A stretch of DNA of 64,000 bases, taken from assembly GCA_951812785.1 (NCBI GenBank), contig OX638335.1, forward strand, positions 385,630-449,629. The letters run 5' to 3'. Source of the stretch: an uncultured Gammaproteobacteria bacterium (GTDB lineage Bacteria; Pseudomonadota; Gammaproteobacteria; UBA4575). Position numbers and translations under genes: made by a program. Within the stretch, counting starts at the first letter, position 1. Each line of letters starts with the position of its first letter. The notes under the pieces were generated by a model. It did not search any database and was not told where the DNA came from. It worked only from the letters and a program-made list of their open reading frames with translations. Shown one piece after another: positions 36,859 to 45,396 of this stretch.

Positions 36859-37596
36859 CTAGTTCATTTTTGGCCGGCTATACTTATTGAAGTACTTTTG
36901 TAATACTTCTCTGACATCTTCAGGATAATTGAGTCTCTCCATCTCATGCATGCCTTCTGAAAAAAAATTTGCAGCATCGGATGGAAATGCGCTAACAAAT
37001 TGTTCAAACACATGGCATATTAAATCAGTGTCATGAGAGCGGGTTGCGGTGATTGCTCTGTTTAGATGGATAACGCGCCATGGGCGAAGTGGATTGGTTT
37101 GTTCAAGATCACTTTTAATAGCACCTGAGCAACTTTCAATAACATTACCTATCATGCTGACGATTTGTTTTAGTTGTTGGTTATCAGTGGTTTTGTTTGC
37201 TGTCTGTGCGAACGCATCAACAATGGGTTCTAATGTGCGTAGCTCTCCTTGATGTTTAGTGATCCATAATGAGAGCGACAATATTAATTGGCGTGCCGTT
37301 TTAGTGAAGTCGTGGCGGCGATTGTATTGAGCCCACTGTAGTAGCTCGGTCAGCAAGTTGAATCCATACTCACCTATTTGAGTAATGTCGTCTGGATTTA
37401 TATCAGCACTGCCCTTGGAATCTTCTATGTTGGTGCCAATTTCATATAACTGAATAAGCCCCTCTAATACTTTGTTATCTAATGTTTGAGTGGGGGTGTT
37501 TTCTTGCTCGTTTTCAAACAACTTCTGAATAGCGCTGAGCAACGCGTGTGCGCACTCTTGTTGTTCATGCATGGTTTTACGTAATTCAATGGGCAT
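36859..37596 (-). CDS. Hypothetical cytoplasmic helical protein
   Basis: 245 residues, largely alpha-helical and acidic, with no signal or membrane segment. Sequence such as LLTELLQWAQYNRRHDFTKTARQLILSLSLW recalls TPR-like helical repeats. I do not recognise the family. It lies downstream of the MoxR ATPase gene on the same strand but separated by 350 bases that hold an opposite-strand FKBP remnant, so cotranscription is uncertain. Confidence 0.75.
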   Translation of the reverse strand: MPIELRKTMHEQQECAHALLSAIQKLFENEQENTPTQTLDNKVLEGLIQLYEIGTNIEDSKGSADINPDDITQIGEYGFNLLTELLQWAQYNRRHDFTKTARQLILSLSLWITKHQGELRTLEPIVDAFAQTANKTTDNQQLKQIVSMIGNVIESCSGAIKSDLEQTNPLRPWRVIHLNRAITATRSHDTDLICHVFEQFVSAFPSDAANFFSEGMHEMERLNYPEDVREVLQKYFNKYSRPKMN

Positions 37597-37675
37597 ATGA
37601 GTTTAATTTTAAAAATCAGTTTCGATATTATAGGGTAGTTTATTCATCAACCCATAATAAGCATCATGATGCATT

Positions 37676-37935
37676 ATGAGCGATAACGTTATTTCTAAGC
37701 ACAAATTTGTCGAGTTTCTTTATAGTATTTCTGGAATTGATGGGAATATTCTTGAGCAAATCGAAATACCTATTCATTACAGTCATGAAGCTGGCAATGA
37801 TATGTTTCCTAATATTGAAGATGCACTGAATGGGTGTGCTAGGCGATCATGTTCGGGTGTTGATGGCGTCTGAAGAAAGCCATGGGCAACCAAGAATTGG
37901 TTTACACTGAGAATATTAACAATGTGCCAGTCGCA
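37676..37935 (+). pseudogene. FKBP/SlyD-type peptidyl-prolyl isomerase remnant
   Basis: Starts well (KHKFVEFLYSISGIDGNILEQ, HEAGNDMFPNIEDALNGC), the N-terminus of an FKBP-like isomerase. One shift near 37842 is needed to reach GDHVRVLMASEESHGQPR and another near 37890 to reach ELVYTENINNVP. The homology stops near 37930, just before the end of the convergent MoxR gene, so the C-terminus is lost. Two indels plus truncation make a clear pseudogene. Confidence 0.78.
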
Positions 37936-37947
37936 TTAATTTATTGC

Positions 37948-38772
37948 TTAAAAAACAGAAGAGCTGAGTTCGTTTACGGCTGCTAGCATTTCTGGGTCAT
38001 CTGTAAGTGCCTGAGAAATTGAGCTCTTGCACGCTGTCACCGGGTTAATACCTGTCTGAATAAGTTTTCCTGCGTGGACTAACAAGCGTGTGCTGGCACC
38101 TTCATCGAGTCCACTTCCTTTAAGATTGCGTGTCATCTGTGCGAATTTAACCAACAGTTTGGCAGTGTCAGCATCGACTGCAGTTTCTTTCTCAATAATT
38201 TTTTGCTCAATGCCAGCACCTGGGTAGTCAAACTCTAAAGCCACAAAGCGTTGACGAGTACTTTGTTTTAGGTCTTTTAATACACTTTGGTATCCTGGGT
38301 TGTATGAAATCGCCATACAAAATTGATCTGGGGCTTCAAGTAGTTCGCCTATTTTTTCTATAGGAAGTACGCGTCGATCATCACATAGGGGGTGGATTAC
38401 TACGGTGGTGTCTTTACGTGCTTCAACGATTTCATCTAGATAACAAATACTACCAGTACGAACTGCACGTGCCAGCGGGCCATCTATCCAAACAGTTTCA
38501 CCTCCAGTGACTAAATATCTGCCAACAAGATCAGATGCTGTCAGATCATCGTGGCAAGAAACTGTAATCAGCGGTCGCTTTAAGCGCCAGCCCATATACT
38601 CCATAAAACGAGTTTTCCCGCATCCAGTTGGGCCTTTTAGTAGTACTGGCAGTTTGTTCTTGTACGCTGCTTCAAATACTTCGATTTCATCGGATACGGG
38701 TTCATAATAGGGTTCTTTTTCAACGAAATATTCTTCTGGCTTGTAACTTTTTGCACTGATATTTGAATCCAT
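37948..38772 (-). CDS. MoxR-family AAA+ ATPase (CbbQ/NorQ/NirQ type)
   Basis: 274 residues. Walker A KGPTGCGKTRF near 42-52, Walker B-like ICYLDEIVEARKD near 110, sensor region MAISYNPGY near 152-160, arginine-finger segment STRQRFVALEF near 169. This short form matches CbbQ/NorQ proteins that, with a VWA partner (CbbO/NorD), activate Rubisco or nitric oxide reductase. No VWA, Rubisco or nor gene is in the window, so it is an orphan here. Confidence 0.88.
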   Translation of the reverse strand: MDSNISAKSYKPEEYFVEKEPYYEPVSDEIEVFEAAYKNKLPVLLKGPTGCGKTRFMEYMGWRLKRPLITVSCHDDLTASDLVGRYLVTGGETVWIDGPLARAVRTGSICYLDEIVEARKDTTVVIHPLCDDRRVLPIEKIGELLEAPDQFCMAISYNPGYQSVLKDLKQSTRQRFVALEFDYPGAGIEQKIIEKETAVDADTAKLLVKFAQMTRNLKGSGLDEGASTRLLVHAGKLIQTGINPVTACKSSISQALTDDPEMLAAVNELSSSVF

Positions 38773-38966
38773 ATTGTTAATATTTTAATAGGTGAATGTT
38801 TATGTATCTCAAACTAGCGTTTTCCATTATTGCGCGCAAGTGATAAAGCAACTTTTGGGAGCTTTGTGTAAGTCTTAGAAGTTGTTACTTATTGGTCATT
38901 GACTCACCCGTTATAAATAAGTAAGTTCTTATATAATTCCTTCTTAATCAAGATTTTAACAAAGAT

Positions 38967-40820
38967 ATGCAAAGTGCTGCGCAACAAGCTCTAGAAATTG
39001 AACAAGTGTCGGATCATCCACTTGCCGGTCAGGAGATGGCGGGGTCAGATATAATTGTTCAGGTACTGGCTCAAGAACAAACAGATGTTATTTTCGGGTA
39101 TAGCGGAGGCGCTATTCTCCCTACCTATGATGCAGTGTTTCGTTATAACGAGAAAACCAATGATTCTATGCCACTAATAGTACCTGCAAATGAGCAGGGT
39201 GCTGGGTTCATGGCATCAGGTTATGCGCGCGCCAGCGGTAAAGTGGGTGTAGTGATGGTGACATCCGGTCCGGGAGCAACTAATACTGTTACTCCGGTAA
39301 GAGATTGTACGGCAGATTCAATTCCTATTGTGGTTATCTGCGGGCAAGTGCCAACAGCTGCTATTGGCAGTGATGGCTTCCAGGAAGCGCCAATTTCCAA
39401 CATTATGGGCGCCGTGGCTAAGCATATTTTCTTGGTGACTGATCCCGCCAAGTTAGAATCTACTATTCGTACAGCATTTGAGATTGCGCGTACCTGTAGG
39501 CCCGGTCCGGTTGTGGTCGATATTCCTAAAGACGTGCAGAATTGGGTAGGGCCCTTCCGAGGCCGAGGCCGCTTACCTGTGCGTGGCTATCGTGAGCGTA
39601 TGCATGCAGTAATTTCATCTGAATTAACTGCAGATAAAAGAAAGCAGTTTTTTGATGCTTTAACGCAAGCTGAACGTCCATTAATTTACGCCGGTGGTGG
39701 AGCTGTTAATGGAGAAGCTTCAGAGCAACTTAGAAAATTTGCAGACGAATATAAAATTCCTGTCGTCACTACGTTGATGGGTATTGGCACATACGATACA
39801 ACAGAGCCTAGAGCATTGCATATGCTAGGCATGCACGGAACAGCATTTGCTAACTATGCAACTGACGATAGTGATTTTCTAATTGCCATTGGTGCGCGAT
39901 TTGATGATCGAGTTGCTGCAGTGGCTGAAAAGTTTGCACCTGGTGCAAAATATATTGCTCATTTTGATATCGACCCTTCTGAAATAGATAAGGTTAAATC
40001 AGTTAACTGGCATCACGTAGGTTTGTTGCCAGAAAGTTTGCAGCACCTTTTAGAATATGGCAAAGAAATTTATAAGTTCGAGGCAGATTATTCACAGTGG
40101 CATGAGCATATTGCTGCGCTGAAGTCTACTTATGCGATGAACTATGACAAAGAGATTGATGCAATTCAGCCTTATGCTATTATCGAAGAGATTAACAGGC
40201 ATACCAAAGGGCATGCGATTATCAGTACCGGCGTTGGTCAACATCAGATGTGGGCTGCTCAATACTTTGATTTTAAACAACCGCGTTTATGGTTGACCTC
40301 GGGAAGTATGGGAACGATGGGATTTGGTTTGCCGGCGGCGATCGGTGCCCAGTTTGCTAAACCAGATTCAATGGTGATTAATATTGATGGTGATGCCAGT
40401 ATTCGCATGAATCTAGGCGAGCTAGAAACAGTAACTACTTATAAGCTGCCAGTGAAAACTGTGGTACTAAATAACTTTGGTGATGGCATGGTGAAGCAAT
40501 GGCAGAAGCTATTTTTTAAAGGTCGTTTATCTGCTAGCGATAAGTCGCTGCATAAAAAGAATTTCGTTAAATCTGCAGAGTCAGATGGCTTTGAATATGC
40601 GGTCCGTCTAGATAATAAAGCCGATTTGCCAAAAGTGATTAAAGAGTTTGTTGAATACCCTGGTCCAGCATTCTTAGAGGTGGTTATTGATCGTGATGCT
40701 GGTGTATATCCAATGGTAGGGCCTGGTATGTGTTACCAAGAAATGATTACCGGTGACCACATTCCAGCTCGAGATGCCGACAAATCAAAGAAAGAAGTCG
40801 ATTCATCAGAGATGTTTTAA
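38967..40820 (+). CDS. ilvB: Acetolactate synthase large subunit (thiamine diphosphate enzyme)
   Basis: 617 residues. GYSGGAILPTYDAVF near 45, catalytic Glu region PANEQGAGFMASGYARASGK near 76-95, SGPGATN near 103, and the ThDP motif NIDGDASIRMNLGELETVTTYKLPVKTVVLNN near 472-503. It condenses pyruvate units in branched-chain amino acid synthesis. The regulatory subunit gene ilvN usually follows but is absent here. About 25 extra N-terminal residues precede the family start. Xsc and Gcl are less likely given the C-terminus ending PMVGPGMCYQEMI. Confidence 0.87.
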   Translation: MQSAAQQALEIEQVSDHPLAGQEMAGSDIIVQVLAQEQTDVIFGYSGGAILPTYDAVFRYNEKTNDSMPLIVPANEQGAGFMASGYARASGKVGVVMVTSGPGATNTVTPVRDCTADSIPIVVICGQVPTAAIGSDGFQEAPISNIMGAVAKHIFLVTDPAKLESTIRTAFEIARTCRPGPVVVDIPKDVQNWVGPFRGRGRLPVRGYRERMHAVISSELTADKRKQFFDALTQAERPLIYAGGGAVNGEASEQLRKFADEYKIPVVTTLMGIGTYDTTEPRALHMLGMHGTAFANYATDDSDFLIAIGARFDDRVAAVAEKFAPGAKYIAHFDIDPSEIDKVKSVNWHHVGLLPESLQHLLEYGKEIYKFEADYSQWHEHIAALKSTYAMNYDKEIDAIQPYAIIEEINRHTKGHAIISTGVGQHQMWAAQYFDFKQPRLWLTSGSMGTMGFGLPAAIGAQFAKPDSMVINIDGDASIRMNLGELETVTTYKLPVKTVVLNNFGDGMVKQWQKLFFKGRLSASDKSLHKKNFVKSAESDGFEYAVRLDNKADLPKVIKEFVEYPGPAFLEVVIDRDAGVYPMVGPGMCYQEMITGDHIPARDADKSKKEVDSSEMF

Positions 40821-40890
40821 AGGTTGATAATAGAACACCTAGAGATAAGTATTCTATTTGAGTCTTGGCCGTTGCTAACTTGGTTGAGAG

Positions 40891-41328
40891 TTATTGTGTA
40901 GCAAAGTTTGTAACAGTAAATTCAGAGACATCTTGCGCTGCTTTTAGAATGGCCTCGTTGATTGAACCTCCCAAAAATCCACTTCCAATTCTGCCTTCTA
41001 CCTGTGTTTTTGCAAGCTCAATGTCATTCATGTCTTTATATGTGATCTGAATAGTAATTGAAGCCTCCCCGGAATTACCCAATCCTGCCCAGAACCATCT
41101 AGCTAGTCTATTACCCTCTTCATGTGAAATAAATGTATAAAATAATTTCAATTCTTGTCCCTCAGAAAATGATCCAGACGCATATAATCCTTTCTTTAAT
41201 TCTGTTTCAAATACATTAGTAACTTCAGGTGGTACGCTTACAGTGGGGTTGTGTTCAACAATTGCAATATTTGAAAAACGTTTGGCTCCTTCTGCAGGCG
41301 CTAATACTAATAAAATAATTGCCTTCAC
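40891..41328 (-). CDS. DUF4410-like protein, probably damaged at the N-terminus
   Basis: 145 residues. The part SFSEGQELKLFYTFIS, GNRLARWFWAGLGNSGEASITI and VEGRIGSGFLGGS matches the DUF4410 pattern of small secreted proteins. The first 12 residues look like a signal peptide start (MKAIILLVLAP) that joins abruptly to AEGAKRFSNIAIV without a proper lipobox or cleavage region, suggesting a small deletion. Function is unknown. Convergent with ilvB. Confidence 0.6.
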   Translation of the reverse strand: MKAIILLVLAPAEGAKRFSNIAIVEHNPTVSVPPEVTNVFETELKKGLYASGSFSEGQELKLFYTFISHEEGNRLARWFWAGLGNSGEASITIQITYKDMNDIELAKTQVEGRIGSGFLGGSINEAILKAAQDVSEFTVTNFATQ

Positions 41329-41490
41329 GTTTAATCTTCCTTGTATTCGTTTAACGATAGAATATACCTTATAAATATAATGATTAAGATGTCGAAGGTG
41401 GTGTAGGAAGGGCAGCAGATTGGAAATAGGAGAGTAATCCTACTAGTAATATTAGAGCAGCATTGCTGTGCACTAATATTTGATTTCTTA

Positions 41491-42081
41491 TTAATGAGTC
41501 TCCTGCTTCCCCCAAATTTCTTGTACACGCTGATCGCGCCCACAATTCCATCGGTAATACTTATAACGAAGAGGATTATTCTTATAGTAATCCTGATGGA
41601 AGCTTTCTTGTCCAGCAATTGGATGGAACGTAGAAGCATTTAAAATCGGTGTGACAACTGTTTGGTCAGGGAATTGATTAATAACCTTCTGCTTAGATTT
41701 TTCTGCTAGTTCACGTTCATTTTGATTGGCAACAAAGATAGCGCTTAAGTAGCTAAATCCTTTATCGCAGAACTGACCCGTTGCATCAAATGGGTCTATG
41801 TGTCTCCAGAAATAATCTAATAGCTGTTGGTAACTAATAATGCTTGGGTCATAAGTGACTTCTACAGCTTCATAATGACCTTTATGATTTCCGTTGTATG
41901 TGGGGTTTTTTAGCGTGCCGCCGGTAAAGCCTGACACTGCTTCAGACATACCTTCTAGTTTTTCAAAATCAGATTCAACACACCAGAAGCAGCCGCCTGC
42001 AAAAATGGCTTTATCAGCAAATGCTGTAGAATTAAGGGTTAGCAAAAAACTGACTATCGGCAATAAGATAATATTTTTCAT
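41491..42081 (-). CDS. msrA: Peptide methionine sulfoxide reductase MsrA, periplasmic
   Basis: 196 residues with a signal peptide (IILLPIVSFLLTLNSTAFA). The catalytic motif AGGCFWCVESDF near 28-39 includes the active Cys. YDPSIISYQQLLDYFWRHIDP near 76-96 and HPIAGQESFHQDYYKNNP near 153 are typical. The enzyme repairs S-methionine sulfoxide. No MsrB is adjacent. Intact, leftward. Confidence 0.94.
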   Translation of the reverse strand: MKNIILLPIVSFLLTLNSTAFADKAIFAGGCFWCVESDFEKLEGMSEAVSGFTGGTLKNPTYNGNHKGHYEAVEVTYDPSIISYQQLLDYFWRHIDPFDATGQFCDKGFSYLSAIFVANQNERELAEKSKQKVINQFPDQTVVTPILNASTFHPIAGQESFHQDYYKNNPLRYKYYRWNCGRDQRVQEIWGKQETH

Positions 42082-42093
42082 TTCTAAATGTAT

Positions 42094-42462
42094 CTATGGG
42101 GAAGTCGATACAGGTAAGACCTTATTTAGACACATTACATTACAGAATTTACTTGGTCGGTAGATGTTATTATGCGGCAAGTACTCTAAGTAAGGTGAGG
42201 CATCCTCGCTTGAAAATATTTTTTTGAAAAAGCGTAATACACCTTTATTATTTCCTACAGTTTTTTTGTCAAAATAAGAGTGACTATTGTTAACTGCTTT
42301 TTCGCGTGTGAAGTCAATGTAAGTGGCATTGTTAGCATCTAGCCTTTTCAAGTAGTGTTCTAAACGTGCTTTTTGTTGTTCGCCAGGTTTGCGCCTAGAC
42401 CAGGACAGTGCAAAGTCATTTTCATTAACAGTGATGTATACGGAATTTCTAACTTGTAGCAT
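42094..42462 (-). pseudogene. 5'-truncated remnant of a predicted alpha/beta hydrolase
   Basis: The frame is open upstream of Met 42462 to about 42530 and reads like protein there (THSFIATADANNESHKRW), so the true start is lost at the GST-operon terminator. Inside, VYITVNENDFALSWSR and NATYIDFTREKAVNNSHSYF resemble the C-terminal half of a serine-hydrolase-like family with a final His (from memory, uncertain). No RBS supports 42462 as a real start. Confidence 0.45.
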
Positions 42463-42554
42463 CTCTACCCATCTTTTATGTGATTCGTTATTCGCATCAG
42501 CTGTGGCTATGAAAGAATGGGTACTTTGAAATGGATAATTTTTATTCCGCCTAC

Positions 42555-42582
42555 AAAAAAGCCCCCTTAAGGGGGCTTTTTT
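42555..42582 (-). terminator. Terminator of the GST-like gene pair
   Basis: AAAAAAGCCCCC, TTAA, GGGGGCTTTTTT: a perfect 12-bp stem with T-runs on both strands. Confidence 0.9.
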
Positions 42583-42605
42583 GAACCCGATAACTTAACT
42601 TTAAA

Positions 42606-43373
42606 TTAGAAATCTGCAATCTTAATAATTGGAGGTAGTTTTTTCGCTTTAATATCAGCCGCTGTTGGCATGAATGAAGTGGCGACAACGTTCTGGCCAC
42701 AAGCACTTTTTTTGCTTCTGATTTTTGCGATCCAATTTTTAATATTGCTGCGCTCGTCAATCAAATCGGCACCCGCGGTTAAGCTAAGTAAATGTAGAGC
42801 TGCAGTCCAATGGATATCTGCTAGTGAAAATTTATCAACAATGAATTCGCTTTTACCGAGCGCATCATTAAGCATGTCTAAAATTGGGCCTAATGTGTTC
42901 TTGGCATCAGCGATTTTGCCAGCATCACCACTATCTGAACAAACACACTCTGCAACAAGTGTTGCAATGGCCGGCTCTGCCTGTGTTCGTGAGATTTCAA
43001 TCCAGCAATCCTGGTCAGCTGCTTTAACAGCATTCATCGGTATTAGTGTATTACCTAAGCCGCGTGCATTAATGAATTCTGTAATAGCTCTAACTCCAGC
43101 AACTGTGTAATCACTTTCTTTTAAAGCAGGCATGACACCAAATTCTGAAACAGCGAGGTAGTCACTAGAGTTTTGCTCATTTTCGGATGAGTCCACTAAG
43201 CCACAGGTCATTTCCATGCCTTGCTCGGCTGCCGCTAAAATGCACTTTAGTGTGTCGGCACACCAAGGTGCTCCCAATAGTTGGAGAATGTACTGAGTTT
43301 TCTTCATTTCGCCCGAAAGGCCGTACTGTCCTTCACTCTCATCTAAGGCTGCGCGTTGATCAAATAAATCCAT
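42606..43373 (-). CDS. Glutathione S-transferase-like protein
   Basis: 255 residues. A thioredoxin-fold N-terminal part (LQLLGAPWCADTLKCILAAAE near 31-51) and an all-helical C-terminal domain (KSEFIVDKFSLADIHWTAALHLL near 174-196) match the GST superfamily. The N-terminus has about 20 extra residues. The substrate is unknown. Follows a shorter homologue by 27 bases, so the two form an operon ending at the terminator at 42.55 kb. GAGAGGA serves as RBS. Confidence 0.8.
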   Translation of the reverse strand: MDLFDQRAALDESEGQYGLSGEMKKTQYILQLLGAPWCADTLKCILAAAEQGMEMTCGLVDSSENEQNSSDYLAVSEFGVMPALKESDYTVAGVRAITEFINARGLGNTLIPMNAVKAADQDCWIEISRTQAEPAIATLVAECVCSDSGDAGKIADAKNTLGPILDMLNDALGKSEFIVDKFSLADIHWTAALHLLSLTAGADLIDERSNIKNWIAKIRSKKSACGQNVVATSFMPTAADIKAKKLPPIIKIADF

Positions 43374-43400
43374 GTTGTTAATCCTCTCTCTTTAATCTGT

Positions 43401-43952
43401 TTAGCTTGTGTGGCTCATATAAGTAGAACGTAGATTTTCTGGAATCTGCTGCTCAACTCTTGTTAACCAAGCGTCAATGTTTGATAAACTTGACGGGTAG
43501 TTGCCCGCCTTTTTAAGCATAAGTACATTGCCAGCAATCACAGGATCAGCAAGTGATAGAGGGCCAGCGACAAATTCTTGGTTAGCTAGATTGCTATCTA
43601 GTCGATTAAGGATTTCGCTAACTTTCTCGCCTGTGTCTAAATATTGGCAACTTAGATCCATCCAATAATTCTGTTCGCCTAAAGTGCGTGCTTTCTTAGG
43701 TCTGAGAGAAGGGCCGACACCTTTTTTATCAAAATAGGTAATGACAGCGCTTTCACCTTTCGCTGAAACTGGACCGTGAGTTATGCTGAGCGAATCACCG
43801 GATAGATTGATGTCCATTTCAACACCACGTATGCCTGCAGCCATAATGCTTTTCATGGTAACGGCATCTGTTGATCCTGTGAGTAAAATCTTGTCGTCCT
43901 TACCTGCGGTAACGGGTTTTTCTTTTTTCCCGCCGAATCCAAATAGGGCCAT
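43401..43952 (-). CDS. GST-like protein (short, paralogue-like)
   Basis: 183 residues. The N-terminal 85 residues form a weak thioredoxin-like part without a clear catalytic Ser/Cys (DDKILLTGSTDAVTMKSIMAA). The C-terminal half has GEQNYWMDLSCQYLDTGEKVSEIL and FVAGPLSLADPVIAGNVLML, as in GSTs. It resembles its downstream neighbour in architecture. A lysine-rich start (FGFGGKKEKPVTAGKD) is unusual. First gene of the pair; a palindrome lies 40-60 bases upstream. Confidence 0.72.
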   Translation of the reverse strand: MALFGFGGKKEKPVTAGKDDKILLTGSTDAVTMKSIMAAGIRGVEMDINLSGDSLSITHGPVSAKGESAVITYFDKKGVGPSLRPKKARTLGEQNYWMDLSCQYLDTGEKVSEILNRLDSNLANQEFVAGPLSLADPVIAGNVLMLKKAGNYPSSLSNIDAWLTRVEQQIPENLRSTYMSHTS

Positions 43953-43988
43953 TATAAATCTCCATTAAAATCAAAGTATTAGTTTATA

Positions 43989-44014
43989 ATTGAAGATGTA
44001 AATACACCTTCAAT
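43989..44014. promoter_or_regulatory. 11-bp inverted repeat upstream of the GST-like operon
   Basis: ATTGAAGATGT (43989-43999), AAAT, ACACCTTCAAT (44004-44014), with one mismatch. Position 37-62 bases upstream of the GST start suits an operator. The rest of 43953-44361 has no gene. Confidence 0.4.
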
Positions 44015-44301
44015 CGTCATAAATTCGTTTTAGTTACTATAGTATAGTGTGGTCCGACAATAAAAATACTAGCCTGTCTAGTTAAATAGCGCATATTAGA
44101 TATTAGGGAAGTAGTTACTGTGTCTTTATTTCTATTCTCTAGGGTAATTACATAGGCTATTGTAAAAATTTATGCCTAAGTTTATAGGCATAATCGGATG
44201 ACTTCACACATATTATAAGCCATGATTACTAGTTATTGCTGGTTGCAAAGTGGCCTGCACAATGGCTGGTATAATAATAGCAATGTGGGTGGTAATAGTA
44301 A

Positions 44302-44315
44302 TTGATATAGGTCAA
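44302..44315. promoter_or_regulatory. FNR-type box upstream of fnr
   Basis: TTGATATAGGTCAA matches the FNR consensus TTGATnnnnATCAA with one mismatch. It lies about 50 bases before the fnr reading frame, which fits autoregulation. Confidence 0.6.
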
Positions 44316-44361
44316 GCCTAGTTTGGAATATTCAATGCGAAAATATAAATGGAGAGTTTGA

Positions 44362-45086
44362 TTGACGGAATCTAATGTCAGTTTTCGAGCACTAACAGCA
44401 TCTTGTAAAACCTGTAGGTTGGCTGAGCTATGCCTACCTTAGAGGCTTGCATGCTGAAGACTTACAAAGTCTGGATGATCTCATCAAAACTAGATGTGTC
44501 GTTCATAGAGGAGATCTACTTTTCAAGGAAGGCGAAAGTAATCAATCTATCTATGCTGTTCGTTCTGGCTCAATTAAAACATTTGCAATGACTGAGCGTG
44601 GTGATGAACAAGTGTTAGGTTTCCATCTTCCGGGTGAAATAGTTGGCTTGGCGGGCTTGGATGAATCTATTCATAATTGTAGTAGCAAGGCATTAGAAAA
44701 TAGCAGTGTATGCGAGATGCCGCTCAATGAATTAGAAAATATTTGTATGCAAATTCCTAGTTTACAGAAGCAGCTGTTGAAATTAATTAGTCGCGAAATT
44801 TCTCAAGATCATAAAATGCTTTTGCTGTTAGCCAAGAAAAATTCTGATCAACGTGTAGCGACGTTCTTAATTAAGCCTCTCTGGGCGATTCAAATTACGC
44901 GGTTTGTCTAGTGAGTCATTTATTTTGTCAATGAGCCGCCAGGATATTGCTAATTACTTAGGTTTGGCGGTGGAAACAGTGAGTCGTATCCTTACCCGAT
45001 TTGGTGAAGATAACATTGTTGATGTGACGCGACGTTCGATTCAGATTATGAATCGTGATCGCTTAATAGAAATTGCCGAGGTATAA
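44362..45086 (+). pseudogene. fnr: FNR/ANR oxygen-sensing regulator with two frameshifts
   Basis: Three frame pieces join into a full FNR of about 240 residues. Piece 1 (TTG 44362, GGAG at 44351-44354) holds the cluster motif SCKTCRLAELCLP, C-x2-C-x5-C, as in FNR. An extra base near 44440 shifts to RGLHAEDLQSLDD and the cyclic-nucleotide-like fold (GSIKTFAMTERGDEQVLGFHLPGEIVG). An extra base near 44875 shifts again to [13 protein letters not shown] and the helix-turn-helix ([20 protein letters not shown]). Removing both bases restores the family sequence well, so the break is recent or an error. FNR switches genes in response to oxygen loss. Confidence 0.88.
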
Positions 45087-45093
45087 ATAAAAA

Positions 45094-45117
45094 AGCGCGG
45101 TATGAAAATACCGCGCT
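45094..45117. terminator. Terminator between fnr and the alkB-linked membrane gene
   Basis: AGCGCGGTAT, GAAA, ATACCGCGCT: a perfect 10-bp stem preceded by an A-run (AAATAAAAA). The A-run favours use as a terminator of the leftward alkB message. Confidence 0.75.
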
Positions 45118-45182
45118 AACTGCTACGTCTTCCTCCTTGTGGAGGTACTATGGATGGATGAAGACGTTATTTCTCCCACTGA

Positions 45183-45371
45183 TTAAGCTTCTTCACCTGC
45201 GATGGCGAAGAACATCCATACATCGATGAGTAAAGTCACTAGGAATATTAGTGATGTACCGATCGCCCATATAGGGTTTGCATGGTGCTGTTCTACGCCT
45301 AATGAGACTAATACGACGCCTACTAAAGAGGTAAACAGTACGATTGAAAGTAATGCTGTAAATGTTTTCAT
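45183..45371 (-). CDS. Small two-helix membrane protein downstream of alkB
   Basis: 62 residues from ATG 45371, chosen because AAGGAG stands 7 bases before it; the longer frame from 45410 lacks an RBS. Two hydrophobic helices (LLSIVLFTSLVGVVLVSLG and WAIGTSLIFLVTLLIDVWMF) are joined by a short loop EQHHANPI. It starts 25 bases after the alkB stop, so it is cotranscribed. I know no family name. A role with the membrane-bound AlkB is an inference from position. Confidence 0.7.
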   Translation of the reverse strand: MKTFTALLSIVLFTSLVGVVLVSLGVEQHHANPIWAIGTSLIFLVTLLIDVWMFFAIAGEEA

Positions 45372-45396
45372 TGTTATATTCTCCTTAAGCCAGTAC

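Noticed and set aside
38967-40820. Sulfoacetaldehyde acetyltransferase (Xsc), tempting because of the sulfite oxidase genes nearby
   Set aside because: The sequence blocks and the C-terminal end fit acetolactate synthase, and no phosphotransacetylase or taurine genes are adjacent.
41331-41639. 102-codon leftward frame overlapping msrA
   Set aside because: It lies in another frame of the msrA 3' end and has no RBS or domain.
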